The notes under the pieces are model-generated. The model had not been told where the DNA came from. It did not search any database and saw nothing but the letters and a program-made list of their open reading frames with translations. DNA of 64,000 bases from Ustilago trichophora (taxonomy: Eukaryota; Basidiomycota; Ustilaginomycetes; Ustilaginales; Ustilaginaceae), in the NCBI GenBank assembly GCA_900323505.1, contig OOIN01000046.1:104012-168011 (forward strand). Reading direction: 5' to 3'. Positions 54,367 through 64,000 of the stretch are shown one piece after another (position 1 is the first letter of the stretch; each line of letters begins with the position of its first letter). Both the position numbers and the translations under genes were made by a program.

Positions 54367-56830
54367 ATGCCTTTGAGGCGGCATGCCACTTCACGGCGCT
54401 CCGCATCGTGGACCCAGCCAATCACCTCAAACACACGCACCACCAATCCTGACCCCTCAACCACCACACTCGTGACTTCCGCATCAATGCTGCCACTCCC
54501 AGCCCCAATGCTTCTGGTCGTGCCACTCTTGGCGATCTCCTCTCATCATCGCATAACCTCAGAGCCGCCAAGGCTGCTAGACATGTCATCGGGCTATCCG
54601 ATAGCAATGACGATGACGACGATGATAATGTCGATGCACCATCAGCCAAAGAGTCCAGACCCAGCGACCCATCAATCAACCCGAATCGGATGACGTAGTA
54701 ACTCCCGAGCTTCCTCCCGCCGATGCTTCCGCCCCTGCGCTACCAGACACGCTCGCGGATCTGTCGGATTCGCTTCACCTGCCGTCAGTCGAAGTTGTGA
54801 TCGAAGATGATTCAGGTGTGGAAACCACAGAGCTTCAGCTCGACGTTCCTCAGAATAAACAACCTCTCCATCCGCCAGAGCCACCACCAGATCCTCTCGC
54901 AAACCAACGACCCATCATCGATTGTGAGGAGCTCGACATGCAGATCAACGAGCTCATGACTCGCCTCGATGCAAAACAGAGCGACAGCGAACATGACGAC
55001 GAAGATTACGAGGAGCGTCGTCAACGCAAGCTGCGAGAATGATGTCCTCTTGGCTATGCTCGGCCTTGCCCCTTCAGGAAGCAAACCGAATCCGTACGAT
55101 TCCGCCACCGCCGATTTCCAAGACGAACATGACCATGACGCCGACGATGAGCAGATGCAAAACGATGCCTCAGCATCTCGACGGCGTGGACGACCCAAAA
55201 GGCACCTACACGATGATTCAGCACGTCCCTCAGATGGCGTCAACGACACACGCTCCTACAAGAAGAAAAAGTACGACCGCAAAGTCAAGTTTGCAGACGA
55301 CGGCACCACCAAAATGGCCCCGCTTCCGGGTGAATCATTCGACCTTGCCTACGTCGACATCTCTGCGTTACGAGATCGTGCTCGCAATGACTACGTCTTT
55401 ATCAGAGACGTGCCAGATATTCGCCCTGAGGACTTGATCACCTGGAGCGAGGACGAAGAAGAGGCCGAGGAAGAAGAACAAGAGGCAGGCAAAGCTAATC
55501 AATACGTCTCGGACGAAGACCCTGACGATGCGGGCTTCAGAGGCTACGACGCGTTGGGTCGACGTATCACAAAGCGCAAATACCGTCAGCCCGACGTTCT
55601 CCCGGACGGCACCGTGTTTACCTCTTGCCATCAATGCAGGCGCAAGACCCCTGGCACCAAGATGCGATGCCATCTCATGCGACAAGGAGATGCGTGCAAA
55701 CTCTGGTACTGCGAACGCTGCATCACGATTCGATATGGCATCGACTTTGATCCCGACAACTCGAATTTCCAGTGTCCCAGGTGTCTGGGCTATTGCAATT
55801 GTTCTCTCTGCCTTCGACGCTCCGGATTCGGCGACGTAGTTAGAAGCGGCATGCATCGCGTATTGGCCGTGACCCAGGAGCTCAAAAGACTCGCAAGTCA
55901 GAAAGCACTCGATGGTGTCGACGACGCGATCGGCGCTATCGTTGCAGAGCCTGCGGCAATCGAAACCGAAGCGCCGACCCCAAAGAAGCGCGGCAGACCT
56001 AAAGGCAAAGCAAATGGCAAGGAAGCCGGCGATCTCGACACACCCGTCTTCGGCCCGCAGAAGCGACGCGGTCGACCACCAAAAGAGGCGAAAGGCGGTG
56101 ACAACTGGAAACCCGACAAGCTCGAGCTTAACCTATCAGACGAAGTGGCCGAAGGCGAGGTCTTGAGCGAGCTCGAAGGATACACTCTTGGTCGACTCAA
56201 TGTGGCGCGTCGCGTGTTGAAATTGATTGCCTCCAAGCGAGCTGCCGCGGAAGCACGAAAAGCAAAGCTGATTGTGCGGCTCAAGATACCTTCACGCACG
56301 TTAACGTCGGTAGAAGGGTCAGCCGCTGCTACCGATGGTGGTGAGCACAAGAGAAAGATGGCCAATTACCACGACATGGAGAAAGACGTATGGGTACGCA
56401 GCGCAGCCGATTACAGCACTTCCGAGTCCGATGTTGACTCCTACTCTGAACACGATGAGCTTGCGGACGATGTGACGGACGCCGAGGCAGAAGATGTCGA
56501 TGAGGCCGTGTTTGAAGAAGGCCGCACGCAAGTCTTTGCGGCATCGTATCTGCAGCGGACAGGCATCGCGAGCACGGTAGCCAGTCGAGGCAGTTCGCCA
56601 TTGACCAGTCTGGATCCGAAAGCAACTTTTCCATGGCCTCTTCTCACTATGATGCTCAAGACAAGGATGCATCTCAAGAGGCTGAGATCCAAGAGGGCCC
56701 AGAAGCATCCACAGAGGCCAACCTAACAGCCATCTTGCCGCAAACATCGCTCAGCGTACCGCAAGACATGCAGCAGCTCGCGCTCGCTGTTCTCAAGACC
56801 ACAACGGCCCAGCAAGGCGGTGCATGCTGA
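54367..56830 (+). CDS. CDCA7-type zf-4CXXC_R1 protein with AT-hooks (several frame breaks)
   Basis: About 800 residues can be followed across four small frame breaks (near 54475, 54690, 55040 and 56610). The central frame 54969-56726 holds the diagnostic zinc-finger domain (about 55620-55830): CHQCRRKT, MRC, CKLWYCERCITIRYG, FQCPRCLGYCNCSLCLRR. In CDCA7 this domain recruits the HELLS/Lsh remodeller to chromatin for maintenance of DNA methylation. Three AT-hook cores (RRGRPKR, KRGRPKG, RRGRPPK) lie N- and C-terminal to it. The N-terminus is acidic (SNDDDDDDNVDA) and the end is Asp/Glu-rich. The frame breaks fall outside the zinc finger and may be sequence errors. The start at 54367 is the first ATG in the presumed leader. 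Confidence 0.72.
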
Positions 56831-57344
56831 TATTCTACGACTTGGCGACTCGCCAGCATTTCCCACTTCGTCCGGCTCAGAAGCTGGTCATTGACCGCTC
56901 TGCTCGACCCTGAACCTTCAGCAGGGACGCCAGTTTTTACGCAGAAACCACCTTCTCAGGTCCCTAAGCTGGTCATTCGATGCCGACTCTGGATTCGCAT
57001 GGCCTGGCAGGTACACTTCATGATTCTTGTTCAAAAAGGGGCTCAAAGCCTAAATCCAAGGCTGTCTGTTGTTGAAAAAAGGCACAGAGGCACGCATGTG
57101 TTACCGTGTATTCATTGTATAACAATATCAAATTTGGTTTCAAACAATCCGTGGGGCAGGGACGTGGCGTGAGCAAACCGGCTGAAGGAGTTGCGTCTCG
57201 ATGGACGATCAAGACAGATTAAGCAAGCTCAACGCATGGACGTGGGATGCGAGCTTACTTGAGGCCGAGGAACGATTGAGGGGTTCCCAACCGAGGTTGA
57301 GCTGTTTTTGGAATTGCGACAGAGGAGAAGCGAGAGAAGAGGAG
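56831..57344. other. Convergent 3' region
   Basis: Between the CDCA7-like gene and the leftward MAPEG gene. No gene recognised. Confidence 0.5.
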
Positions 57345-57946
57345 TTAGTAACAAGAAATACCAGCAAAGATGGTTCCAGTTGTGGAAAGAGAGGTACACA
57401 CGTTGTAGAGACCGGCGCCGATGGTGACGGCGAGGGTGACGATGGTGCCGATGGCGCGACCTGGGGCGGCGCTGTTGTCGGCCTGGATGCCGAGGTTGGC
57501 GTGGGCGACACGAGCGGCAAAAAGGGTGGTGTAGGCGGCGTGGACGAGCGAGGTGGGGGCACCGTTGAGTTCGGCGAGAAGATCAAGAAGAAGGCAAAGG
57601 GGGCAGATTCGGCAAAGTTGCCGTGGGCACGAACGGCACGCTGGAGCTTGGCAACGTCGGCGGGGCTGTTGACCTTTTTGTTACCGGGACCGTAAACCTT
57701 GTCCGAGTCACCGGAACCGAGATAGATGTTGGTGTTGAGTCGGTTGACGACGACGTTGGCTGAGAGGTAAGAGTAGTAGCCTGCGAAGAGGGCCGAGTGC
57801 GCCAAGGAGGCCTAGTTTGCAGCCAAATCGATGAAAGTTTGAACCAAGGGATTATGATGAAAGAATGAGCACATGCCAAATCTATCGCAGGACGAAAACA
57901 AAAAACAACAACATGAACTTACGGGGCTAAGAACGAAGAGAGGCAT
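57345..57946 (-). CDS. MAPEG-family membrane protein (one frame break)
   Basis: Exon 1 (57923-57946) encodes MPLFVLSP. The intron (57812-57922, GTAAGT to TAG) joins to ASLAHSALFAGYYSYLSANV. The MAPEG hallmark appears as LQRAVRAHGNFAESAPFAFF (R-A-x-x-N-x-x-E), followed after a one-base break near 57587 by LLAELNGAPTSLVHAAYTTL, GRAIGTIVTLAVTIGAGLYN and a C-terminal hydrophobic end. About 160 residues with four predicted membrane helices fits microsomal glutathione transferase/eicosanoid-metabolism relatives. The substrate is unknown. The break (TTCTTCTTGATC) looks like a missing base. Confidence 0.7.
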
Positions 57947-58444
57947 GTTTGAATAATATGAGTGTTGTACGAGGTAAGAAGGAGGCTAGCTTTGAAAGAT
58001 GATGGATGGTGGATGAGGGTGAAGATGATGCCAAAGATCGCGCGCTGGTACAAATGATGATGATGATGCCATTTTTAGCGAGTGGAGGCTGCCAAAATGC
58101 ACGTGCCATCATCCATAGACACTCTTTCCGTATCGCACGATAGCAAGCGTACAGTAGAACGACTGTGAACCTCCCGACAAATGGCCCCACGCTGCCCCTC
58201 TTTTTGTCCAACAGCACTGTGAGAGTCAACAAAAAAGGCTTGGCCATATGAAGCGTGAATTCAATTTTAATTTAAATAATTTTTGGGATTTTTGGTCCAA
58301 AGCAACCGATGGCTGTGCGCCCATTCTCAGATGGCACTACTGCACGCATCAGCACTTTGGCATCATGCTCCTATCTTGTCACCTACTTCCACCTTCTAAC
58401 CACCATACACACACAACACACAACACAAACCTATACAACCAAAA
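57947..58444. promoter_or_regulatory. Divergent promoter between MAPEG and synaptobrevin genes
   Basis: AT-rich around 58250-58285. It ends in a CACACAA-rich leader directly before the synaptobrevin ATG. No named element. Confidence 0.5.
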
Positions 58445-59363
58445 ATGTCTGCACAGAACGACAGCCGCTACGACCCTTACATCCCCTCGGGCAACGCAAG
58501 CTCGGATCCCTCGGGCGGTGGAGCCAACTTTTCCAACTCAAAAACCGCCCGGATCCACTCGGAGATCGACAACACCATCTCGATCATGCGCGACAACATC
58601 AACAAAGGTGAGTCTCTTTCACCAGTATCTTGACTGATATGCATGCCACACACCATCTTTGCTGACTCTCTTCAACTTTCTTTTCTCTTGTCGCAGTTAA
58701 CGAGCGCGGCGAAAACCTCAACAGCCTTCAGGACAAGACTGGTACGTTGTCTCCAATCAGCAGCAGCAGTTGCAACACCAACCTAGTGGCAAAGGCTGCT
58801 GGATTCGCAACGAATACATTGTAGCCAGAGGAAATGCCGGCTGACTTTTACTCACAACCTTTAACTCCCCGCTCATAAAACAGACAACCTCGCCGTGTCC
58901 GCTCAGGGCTTCCGACGAGGCGCTAAACCGAGTCCGCAAGCAGATGTGGTGGAAGGATATGAAGATGCGAAGTAAGTCGCCGCTCACACACACACGTCAA
59001 CTTTAAAACAGAGTCAAGGAATCTCATTCTAATCTTGGCCATACATCCGTCTGCATCCTCTTTCGAACTACAACTTGCGTCGCCTCACAACAGTCATTAT
59101 TGGTAGTAAGTATACTGTACACAGCATCGAATAGATTGCTCACTCGCCATCAAGGACACAGCGCTAACGAACCATTCTCATTGGGCCACTCCTTCGCCTT
59201 CCATCTTTGACAGTCGGTATCGTCATCCTTCTCTGCGTCATCATCAGTAAGTACAGGCCGTGCTACCAAGTCGATCCGTCATCGCAAGCAGCGTTCCAAG
59301 TCAATTCCAGAACTGACTCGTACTTCTTCCGTCACTACAGTCCCCATCGTCGTTAAGCACTGA
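58445..59363 (+). CDS. SNC1: Synaptobrevin/VAMP v-SNARE (Snc1/2-like), six exons
   Basis: Exons 58445-58607, 58697-58741, 58884-58971, 59094-59105, 59214-59246 and 59341-59363, all with GT-AG introns and consistent phase. The product (about 120 aa) is a secretory v-SNARE. It starts MSAQNDSRYDPYIPSG. The R-SNARE motif (TARIHSEIDNTISIMRDNIN, VNERGENLNSLQDKT, DNLAVSAQGFRRGANRVRKQ) has the central Arg in NERGENL. The juxtamembrane MWWKDMKMR and the tail anchor IIIGIGIVILLCVIIIPIVV follow. Exon 4 is only 12 nt. One extra A in a run (AAA at 58925-58927) breaks exon 3; with two A the frame reads GANRVRK as in the family. Confidence 0.88.
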
Positions 59364-59934
59364 GTGCGAAGCCGAACACCATTCGGTCCTCACGAAAAAA
59401 TGACAAAAGAAAACCCACTTTTCTCGACGTTATACTGTTTGCTCCTGTACAATACCCTTCTGACGAATTTGCAAAGCATCACTGTTTCTGATTCGTTTCG
59501 TGAAATGGTTCTTTTGAGAGATACCGCTCGGCTTGAACGCTCTACTCTTTGACATACAGCCGCCGCTGAAAGAGTGATGAGCAACTAATGTGCACACACT
59601 TGAGAGCTCCAATTCCGACTCCCGAATAGCGTGGAATGCAGCGATAAATTTGGCTGCAGTTTTGGAATCCACGCATTGCTTTCGATTACGCGATGCGGCA
59701 GCCAATTTGGTGGATCAGTATTGTACATATATCAGCTCGGTATGTCGGAAAAGTCAATCCTTCCCAAGTTACAGCCCTTCTCCACCAGTTCACACGTCAT
59801 TCTTTTCCCACATCCACTCACTCACATATTACATACACGCACACCACAGTTACTCGCATTCCATCCTGGAATAGTCGACACTGTCAACGAAAAAAAAAAA
59901 AAAAAAAAAAAAGATCTCGAGCTCGTCAAGAAGC
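59364..59934. promoter_or_regulatory. Spacer and ferrochelatase leader with poly(A) run
   Basis: No gene. A run of about 23 A (59890-59912) lies 22 bp before the ferrochelatase start. Confidence 0.5.
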
Positions 59935-61203
59935 ATGCTTGCAGCCACCGGACGCATCAGCAACTTGGTTGATGTCTCGGCAACCACCAAGGCCAAGCTC
60001 GTTCGAACCGTGCCTTTGCACCGAACGTTGGCTACTGCCGCCAAGACCCAGGCTAAGCCTCCTACAGGTATTCTTCTCATGAATATGGGTGGACCCTCCA
60101 TCTCGACGCATGAAGAGGTCGGTGATTTTCTCTCACGACTCTTTCACGATCGAGAACTCATTCAGCTGCCCTTTCAGTCTCATCTCGCTCCGCTCATCGC
60201 ACGTAGGAGGACGCCCAAGATCGTCGATCAGTATGACAAGATCGGTGGTGGATCGCCCATCTTGCGTTGGACTAGGATGCAAGGTAAAGCCATGACCGAA
60301 CTTCTCGATGAGCTCCATCCCGAGACAGCTCCGCACAAGGTCTATGTCGCTTTTCGCTATGCTCGTCCTTTGACCGAGGAAGCCTTGGACGAGATGGCCG
60401 AGGATGGTGTTTACCCGCGCTGTCGGCTTTACACAGTATCCTCAATACAGCTGCAGCACCACTGGTAGCAACCTCAACGAGCTCTACCGTGAGATCCAGA
60501 GACGCAAGCAGCGAGGAGCACCCGAAGCCAACATTTCGTGGTCGCTGATCGATCGATGGCCAACTCACCCTTTGCTCGTCGAAGCTTTCACTAATCGCAT
60601 CCAGGCGGTGCTCGACACTTACCCGGAGGAGAAGCGCAACAAGGTACCCATCATGTTTAGCGCTCATTCGCTTCCCATGCAGATCGTTTCGGGTCGAGGA
60701 GATCCTTATCCTGCCGAGGTGGCTGCCACCGTTGCTGCCGTCATGACCCGCTTGAAGTGGAGCAACCTTACCGAGTCACATGGCAGTCGCAAGTTGGACC
60801 TGCCGCCTGGCTCGGTCCGCAGACCAGCGATACGATCAAAGGTTGGGCCAAACAGGGTCACAAGGACGCCATCGTCGTCCCTATCGCTTTTACCAGCGAT
60901 CACATCGAGACGCTGTACGAAATTGACATTGAACTTCAGGAAGAAGCCGAGGAGCATGGCATCACGCTCAAGCGTGCCGAATCGCTCAACGACGAGCCTA
61001 CTTTTATCCGTGCCATGGCAGAGATCTGCGCTTCGCACCTCTCGGCTGTCGAAGGTACACCCAGCAGGATCAAAGATGATAAACGTGGAGAGGACGTCTG
61101 GAGCCAGGGTTTCACGAGCAAGCAGATGCTCCTCCGATGTCCCGGTTGCGTCAACTCGATCTGCGGTGAGCAAAAGGCATTCTTCGGCCGAACCTCGCAG
61201 TAA
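59935..61203 (+). CDS. HEM15: Ferrochelatase, mitochondrial (two frame breaks)
   Basis: Inserts iron into protoporphyrin IX, the last step of heme synthesis, at the inner mitochondrial membrane. The first 45 residues form a basic, Ser/Thr/Ala-rich presequence ([20 protein letters not shown]). [78 protein letters not shown] (catalytic His) and [18 protein letters not shown] follow in order. The C-terminal Cys-rich [16 protein letters not shown] suggests a 2Fe-2S cluster as in many eukaryotic ferrochelatases. Frames change at a CCC run (60414-60416, one C too many) and at AACC (60764-60767, one C too few). Correcting each restores the family sequence, so assembly errors are likely. Confidence 0.88.
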
Positions 61204-61405
61204 ACCTTTGCAATCTTTGCCTCCCACACGCATACACACATGCGGCCTTGCCAAACAAACCAGGCTCATTTGCTCTCACCGATGTCATGTTGACAACCTT
61301 GAAAACGTCACATGACATTTGCGCAATGTCACTACTACTGTTTCGAAGAGAGAAAAAAAATCATGACTGTTCACCATTGCCAAGTTATGTGGAAGAGAAG
61401 CTCGA

Positions 61406-62059
61406 TCAGACCGTGTCATCGTCGTAGACGAAGCGGCTATCCTTGGGAGAGAGCGGCGCACGTTTGACGTAGGCATCGTTGTCCGGCGGGGTCTGAAGCT
61501 GTTTGCAGCTGGCGAGCATGCTCTGGAGTGTAAGTAGTATCGAGCTTATGGTGAGTACGGGTGACCATTCGTTGCCCAGGATCGAGGCACAGATGTGGCC
61601 ATTGCTGTAGACGTGTGGATGTGTTTTAATCTTTTTAATTTTTTTAATATTGAGAGTCAGCTTTTTCGAAGTCGATTGCGATCACTTTTTTTTTGAGAGG
61701 AAGAGGGACTCGACTTACAATGGGAGCCTTGAAACCGTCGGTAACCATAAAGACGACTTCGGGGCTTTCCATGGGATAGTTGTCAGAGAATCGGAAGCGA
61801 AGGGCAAACTTTTGACCCTGATAGGGCTGTTTCCGAGCACCTGTATCGAGAATTGCCATTCATCGAGATCTTCCGCCCTGATGATTGCACAGCCTTCGGG
61901 TGGGCCTTTGAGTTTCATCTCGGAGCTGATATCGCGTTGAGGGATGGAAGGAAGCAAAGAGCAAATGGTGTCAGCGCAATTTTTGCATTGGGAGATGAAA
62001 AGTTGGCAGGTGGGATCGCCTTACAGCTCCTTTTGGAGACGCTTGGTGGCGATCCTCAT
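61406..62059 (-). CDS. Ubiquitin-conjugating enzyme E2, UBE2W-type
   Basis: Three exons: 62025-62059 (MRIATKRLQKEL), 61719-61925 (SEMKLKGPPEGCAIIRAEDL...) and 61406-61630. Introns are GT-AG. RFRFSDNYPMESPEVVFMV, HPHVYSNGHICASIL (active-site Cys) and LTISSILLTLQSMLASCK mark a UBC fold. The HPH-to-C spacing and 'VYSNGHIC' are typical of UBE2W, which attaches ubiquitin to N-terminal alpha-amino groups. Exon 2 contains a one-base break at GGG 61824-61826 (a CCC run on the coding strand); with four C it reads QVLGNSPYQGQKFALRF. The third exon start adds IKT before HPHVY, so the acceptor choice is uncertain. It converges on ferrochelatase. Confidence 0.82.
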
Positions 62060-62672
62060 CTCTGCAGCTACTTGAGGAGCACAGGCACCTATTTGAGCGC
62101 TTCGATGAGAGGTGGATATGATTGGGTTCAGGATGGTGGTTGGGGGAGGATTATGTGGGGAACGCGAGGTGTTGAACACTTTCATGCAGCTCTACAGCAC
62201 TCTCCACTCTCCACTCTCCAAAAAGCTGAGCCTTAAATTGCGTGGAGGCTTCGAGATTTAAAATCCATCGGCAAGTTGAAATCGGGCTTTCTAATCGAGA
62301 TTTCAGCTGCTCCACTTTTGGTGGCGTCGAGGATTGTGTGTTGAACTCTTCTTTTTTCCGGCCTCTGTTGTTGCTCTTCCTCATCAGCATACCATTCTCC
62401 GCATCTCATCCGTCCATTCCAGAGCACATCAGCATCCAAGTACCTCTGATCCAAACAAACGTAACTCTCAAAGCCCACTTTTCCGACTGGAGCAGCATTC
62501 AAACCGGACCGGTCAACCCGGCATTCATCTACCTACTCCTACTGAGGAGCGCTCATTAACTCTACGCTGGATCATAACTGCAGTGCACCCTCTTCGCCTT
62601 TCTGCCTCTGAATCTTACGGTAGGCTTGCTGGTTCTTCATTTCACCGTAGACCGAGGACTTTCCTGACGGCG
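62060..62672. promoter_or_regulatory. Divergent region between UBE2W and HECT ligase
   Basis: No separate gene. I do not find the large N-terminal part expected for a TOM1-type ligase here. Confidence 0.45.
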
Positions 62673-64000
62673 ATGCCAGACCAAACCGACAGCCCGCCTC
62701 ACGGCGCATTTATCGCGGTCGATCACAGAGGCATCCCTGCACATGGATCCATGCTCGGTATCGACGGCTCATCTGGAGATCCAAGCCTCGAGGCGCTCAA
62801 CATGTTTCTACGTATGCCTTATCCCGGTGACGCACGCACCAGTCCAGCCGCACGCAAACACGAAAACACTCACAGCGAAGCCCAAAAGAAGAAACGCGAG
62901 GAAGACGAAGCCAAGCTCGGAGCCATCTACGAATCTTTCAAATTCGATCCTTTGTGGGCCAAGCTGAGCGATGTGTTGTCAAGGATGAAAAACGATCCCG
63001 GCGCCGCCCAGATCATGCTACCCTTGATCGAGAGTATGATGGTCGTATCGCAGCATGTAACCAATTCCGATCCCGAAGCCTCCACCTCTGCATCCTCTTT
63101 TGAGTGAGTCGCTCCTCTACTCAAACTACACCCAAGACGCGTAGGGAAGTCATGGAAGACAACTTTTTCGCCTTTACAGAAAAGCACCGCAAGATCCTCA
63201 ACATCATGGTACGGCAGAATCCTGCACTCATGTCCGGTTCCTTTGCTATGCTCGTCCGCAATCCAAAGGTGCTCGACTTTGACAACAAGAAAAACTACTT
63301 TACACAGCAGCTCCACAAGGGTCGACGCGATCACTACACACCTCTCTCGCTCTCGGTGCGTCGAAATTCCGTCTTTGAGGACAGTTTCCGTTACTTTTCC
63401 AGAAAAACTGGACCCGAGGTCAAGCACGGCAAGCTCAATGTTCGATTCAACAACGAAGAAGGTATCGATGCCGGAGGTGTTACCAGAGAATGGTTCCAGG
63501 TCTTGGCGAGAGCCATGTTCAATCCCGACTATGCACTCTTCCAACCGTGTGCGGCGGATCGTACCACGTATCAGCCAAATCGCATGTCGTACGTCAACCC
63601 CGATCATCTTTCCTTTTTCAAGTTTGTAGGCCGCATCATCGGAAAGGCGATCTACGATGGTCGGCTGCTCGACGCCTACTTTACTCGAAGCTTTTACAAG
63701 CACATCCTCGGCAAGGCGGTCGATTATCGCGATTTGGAATCCATCGATCCAGAGTACTTTAAAGAGTCTCGAATGGATGCTCAACAACGACATTACCGAC
63801 ATTCTCGATCTCACCTTCAGCGTCGACGATGAAGAGTTTGGCGAGACCAAAGTCATCGAGCTCAAACCCAACGGTATCAACATTGCCGTCACCGAGACTA
63901 ACAAGCAAGAATACGTCCGCCTCGTAACCGAACAGAGGCTTACCAAATCGATCAAATCCCAAATCGATGCCTTCCTCGACGGCTTTAACGAGATCATCCC
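62673..64000 (+). CDS. TOM1: HECT-type E3 ubiquitin ligase, TOM1/HUWE1-like (3' end outside window)
   Basis: The frame from the ATG at 62673 reads FDPLWAKLSDVLSRMKNDP and MLPLIESMMVVSQHV. A 41-bp intron (63104-63144, GTGAGT to TAG) joins to EVMEDNFFAFTEKHRKILN. Then come the TOM1 pattern NPKVLDFDNKKNYFTQQLH, the HECT N-lobe (SVFEDSFRYF, RFNNEEGIDAGGVTREWF) and VGRIIGKAIYDGRLLDAYF. A break at AAA 63761-63763 (one A too many) shifts the frame; beyond it the family sequence resumes as EWMLNNDITDILDLTFSVDD and continues to the window end. The catalytic Cys lies beyond 64000. TOM1-type proteins are normally over 3000 aa, but only about 145 residues precede the conserved block here, so the N-terminus is missing or lies elsewhere. 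Confidence 0.8.

Noticed and set aside
63061..63150. Frameshift in the HECT gene at 63.1 kb
   Set aside because: A 41-bp GT-AG intron explains it and restores the family sequence.

Overview
The window is nuclear DNA of a smut fungus (Ustilaginomycotina, most likely Ustilago, Sporisorium or a close relative). The reasons are two homeodomain genes of the bE mating-type family, short GT-AG introns (41 to 268 bp), a helicase relic resembling the telomere-linked RecQ genes of Ustilago, and house-keeping genes with fungal architecture. The genus is inferred; the gene families are read from the sequence.

Layout. 1-8.6 kb is a CpG-poor graveyard of mobile and multicopy sequences: a tyrosine-recombinase relic, two divergent broken copies of a P-loop multicopy family, and a PIF/Harbinger-like relic. 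8.9-9.8 kb holds a short bE-like gene, followed by a near-perfect 62-bp inverted repeat and a Tc1 fragment. 11.0-14.0 kb holds the only intact member of the multicopy family (1000 aa). 14.2-24.4 kb is a second repeat block: a Tc1/mariner element, a RecQ-like helicase relic, a pogo-like element and a fourth, broken family copy. 24.5-31.0 kb is ordinary genic DNA: a tRNase Z/thiamine pyrophosphokinase fusion, Spc25 and a Dbf2/Sid2-type kinase. 31.8-34.0 kb is another pogo-type element with a MITE. 34.4-45.8 kb has a heme-thiolate peroxidase with a premature TGA, a decayed Hus1-like gene, septin Cdc11, Fap7/AK6, a damaged nitronate monooxygenase, Naa38 and an unidentified gene. 46.5-47.3 kb is the second bE-like gene on the opposite strand. 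48-53.6 kb holds a Tc1 MITE, a TPR/F-box (Dia2/Pof3-like) gene and a 1.7-kb Tc1 element. 54.4-64 kb is genic again: a CDCA7-type zinc-finger protein, a MAPEG protein, synaptobrevin, ferrochelatase, a UBE2W-type E2 and the HECT domain of a TOM1/HUWE1-type ligase, cut by the window end.

How it fits together. House-keeping genes (kinetochore, mitotic exit, septum, heme synthesis, secretion, ubiquitin) alternate with repeat blocks rich in TG/CA and poor in CG, which suggests past cytosine methylation or a RIP-like process. Two truncated bE paralogues without a bW partner, several damaged genes and many transposons resemble a recombination-poor region, but linkage to a mating-type locus cannot be shown from the window alone. 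Several conserved genes beyond 50 kb carry single-base frame breaks, many at short homopolymers, which may be assembly errors rather than real mutations.
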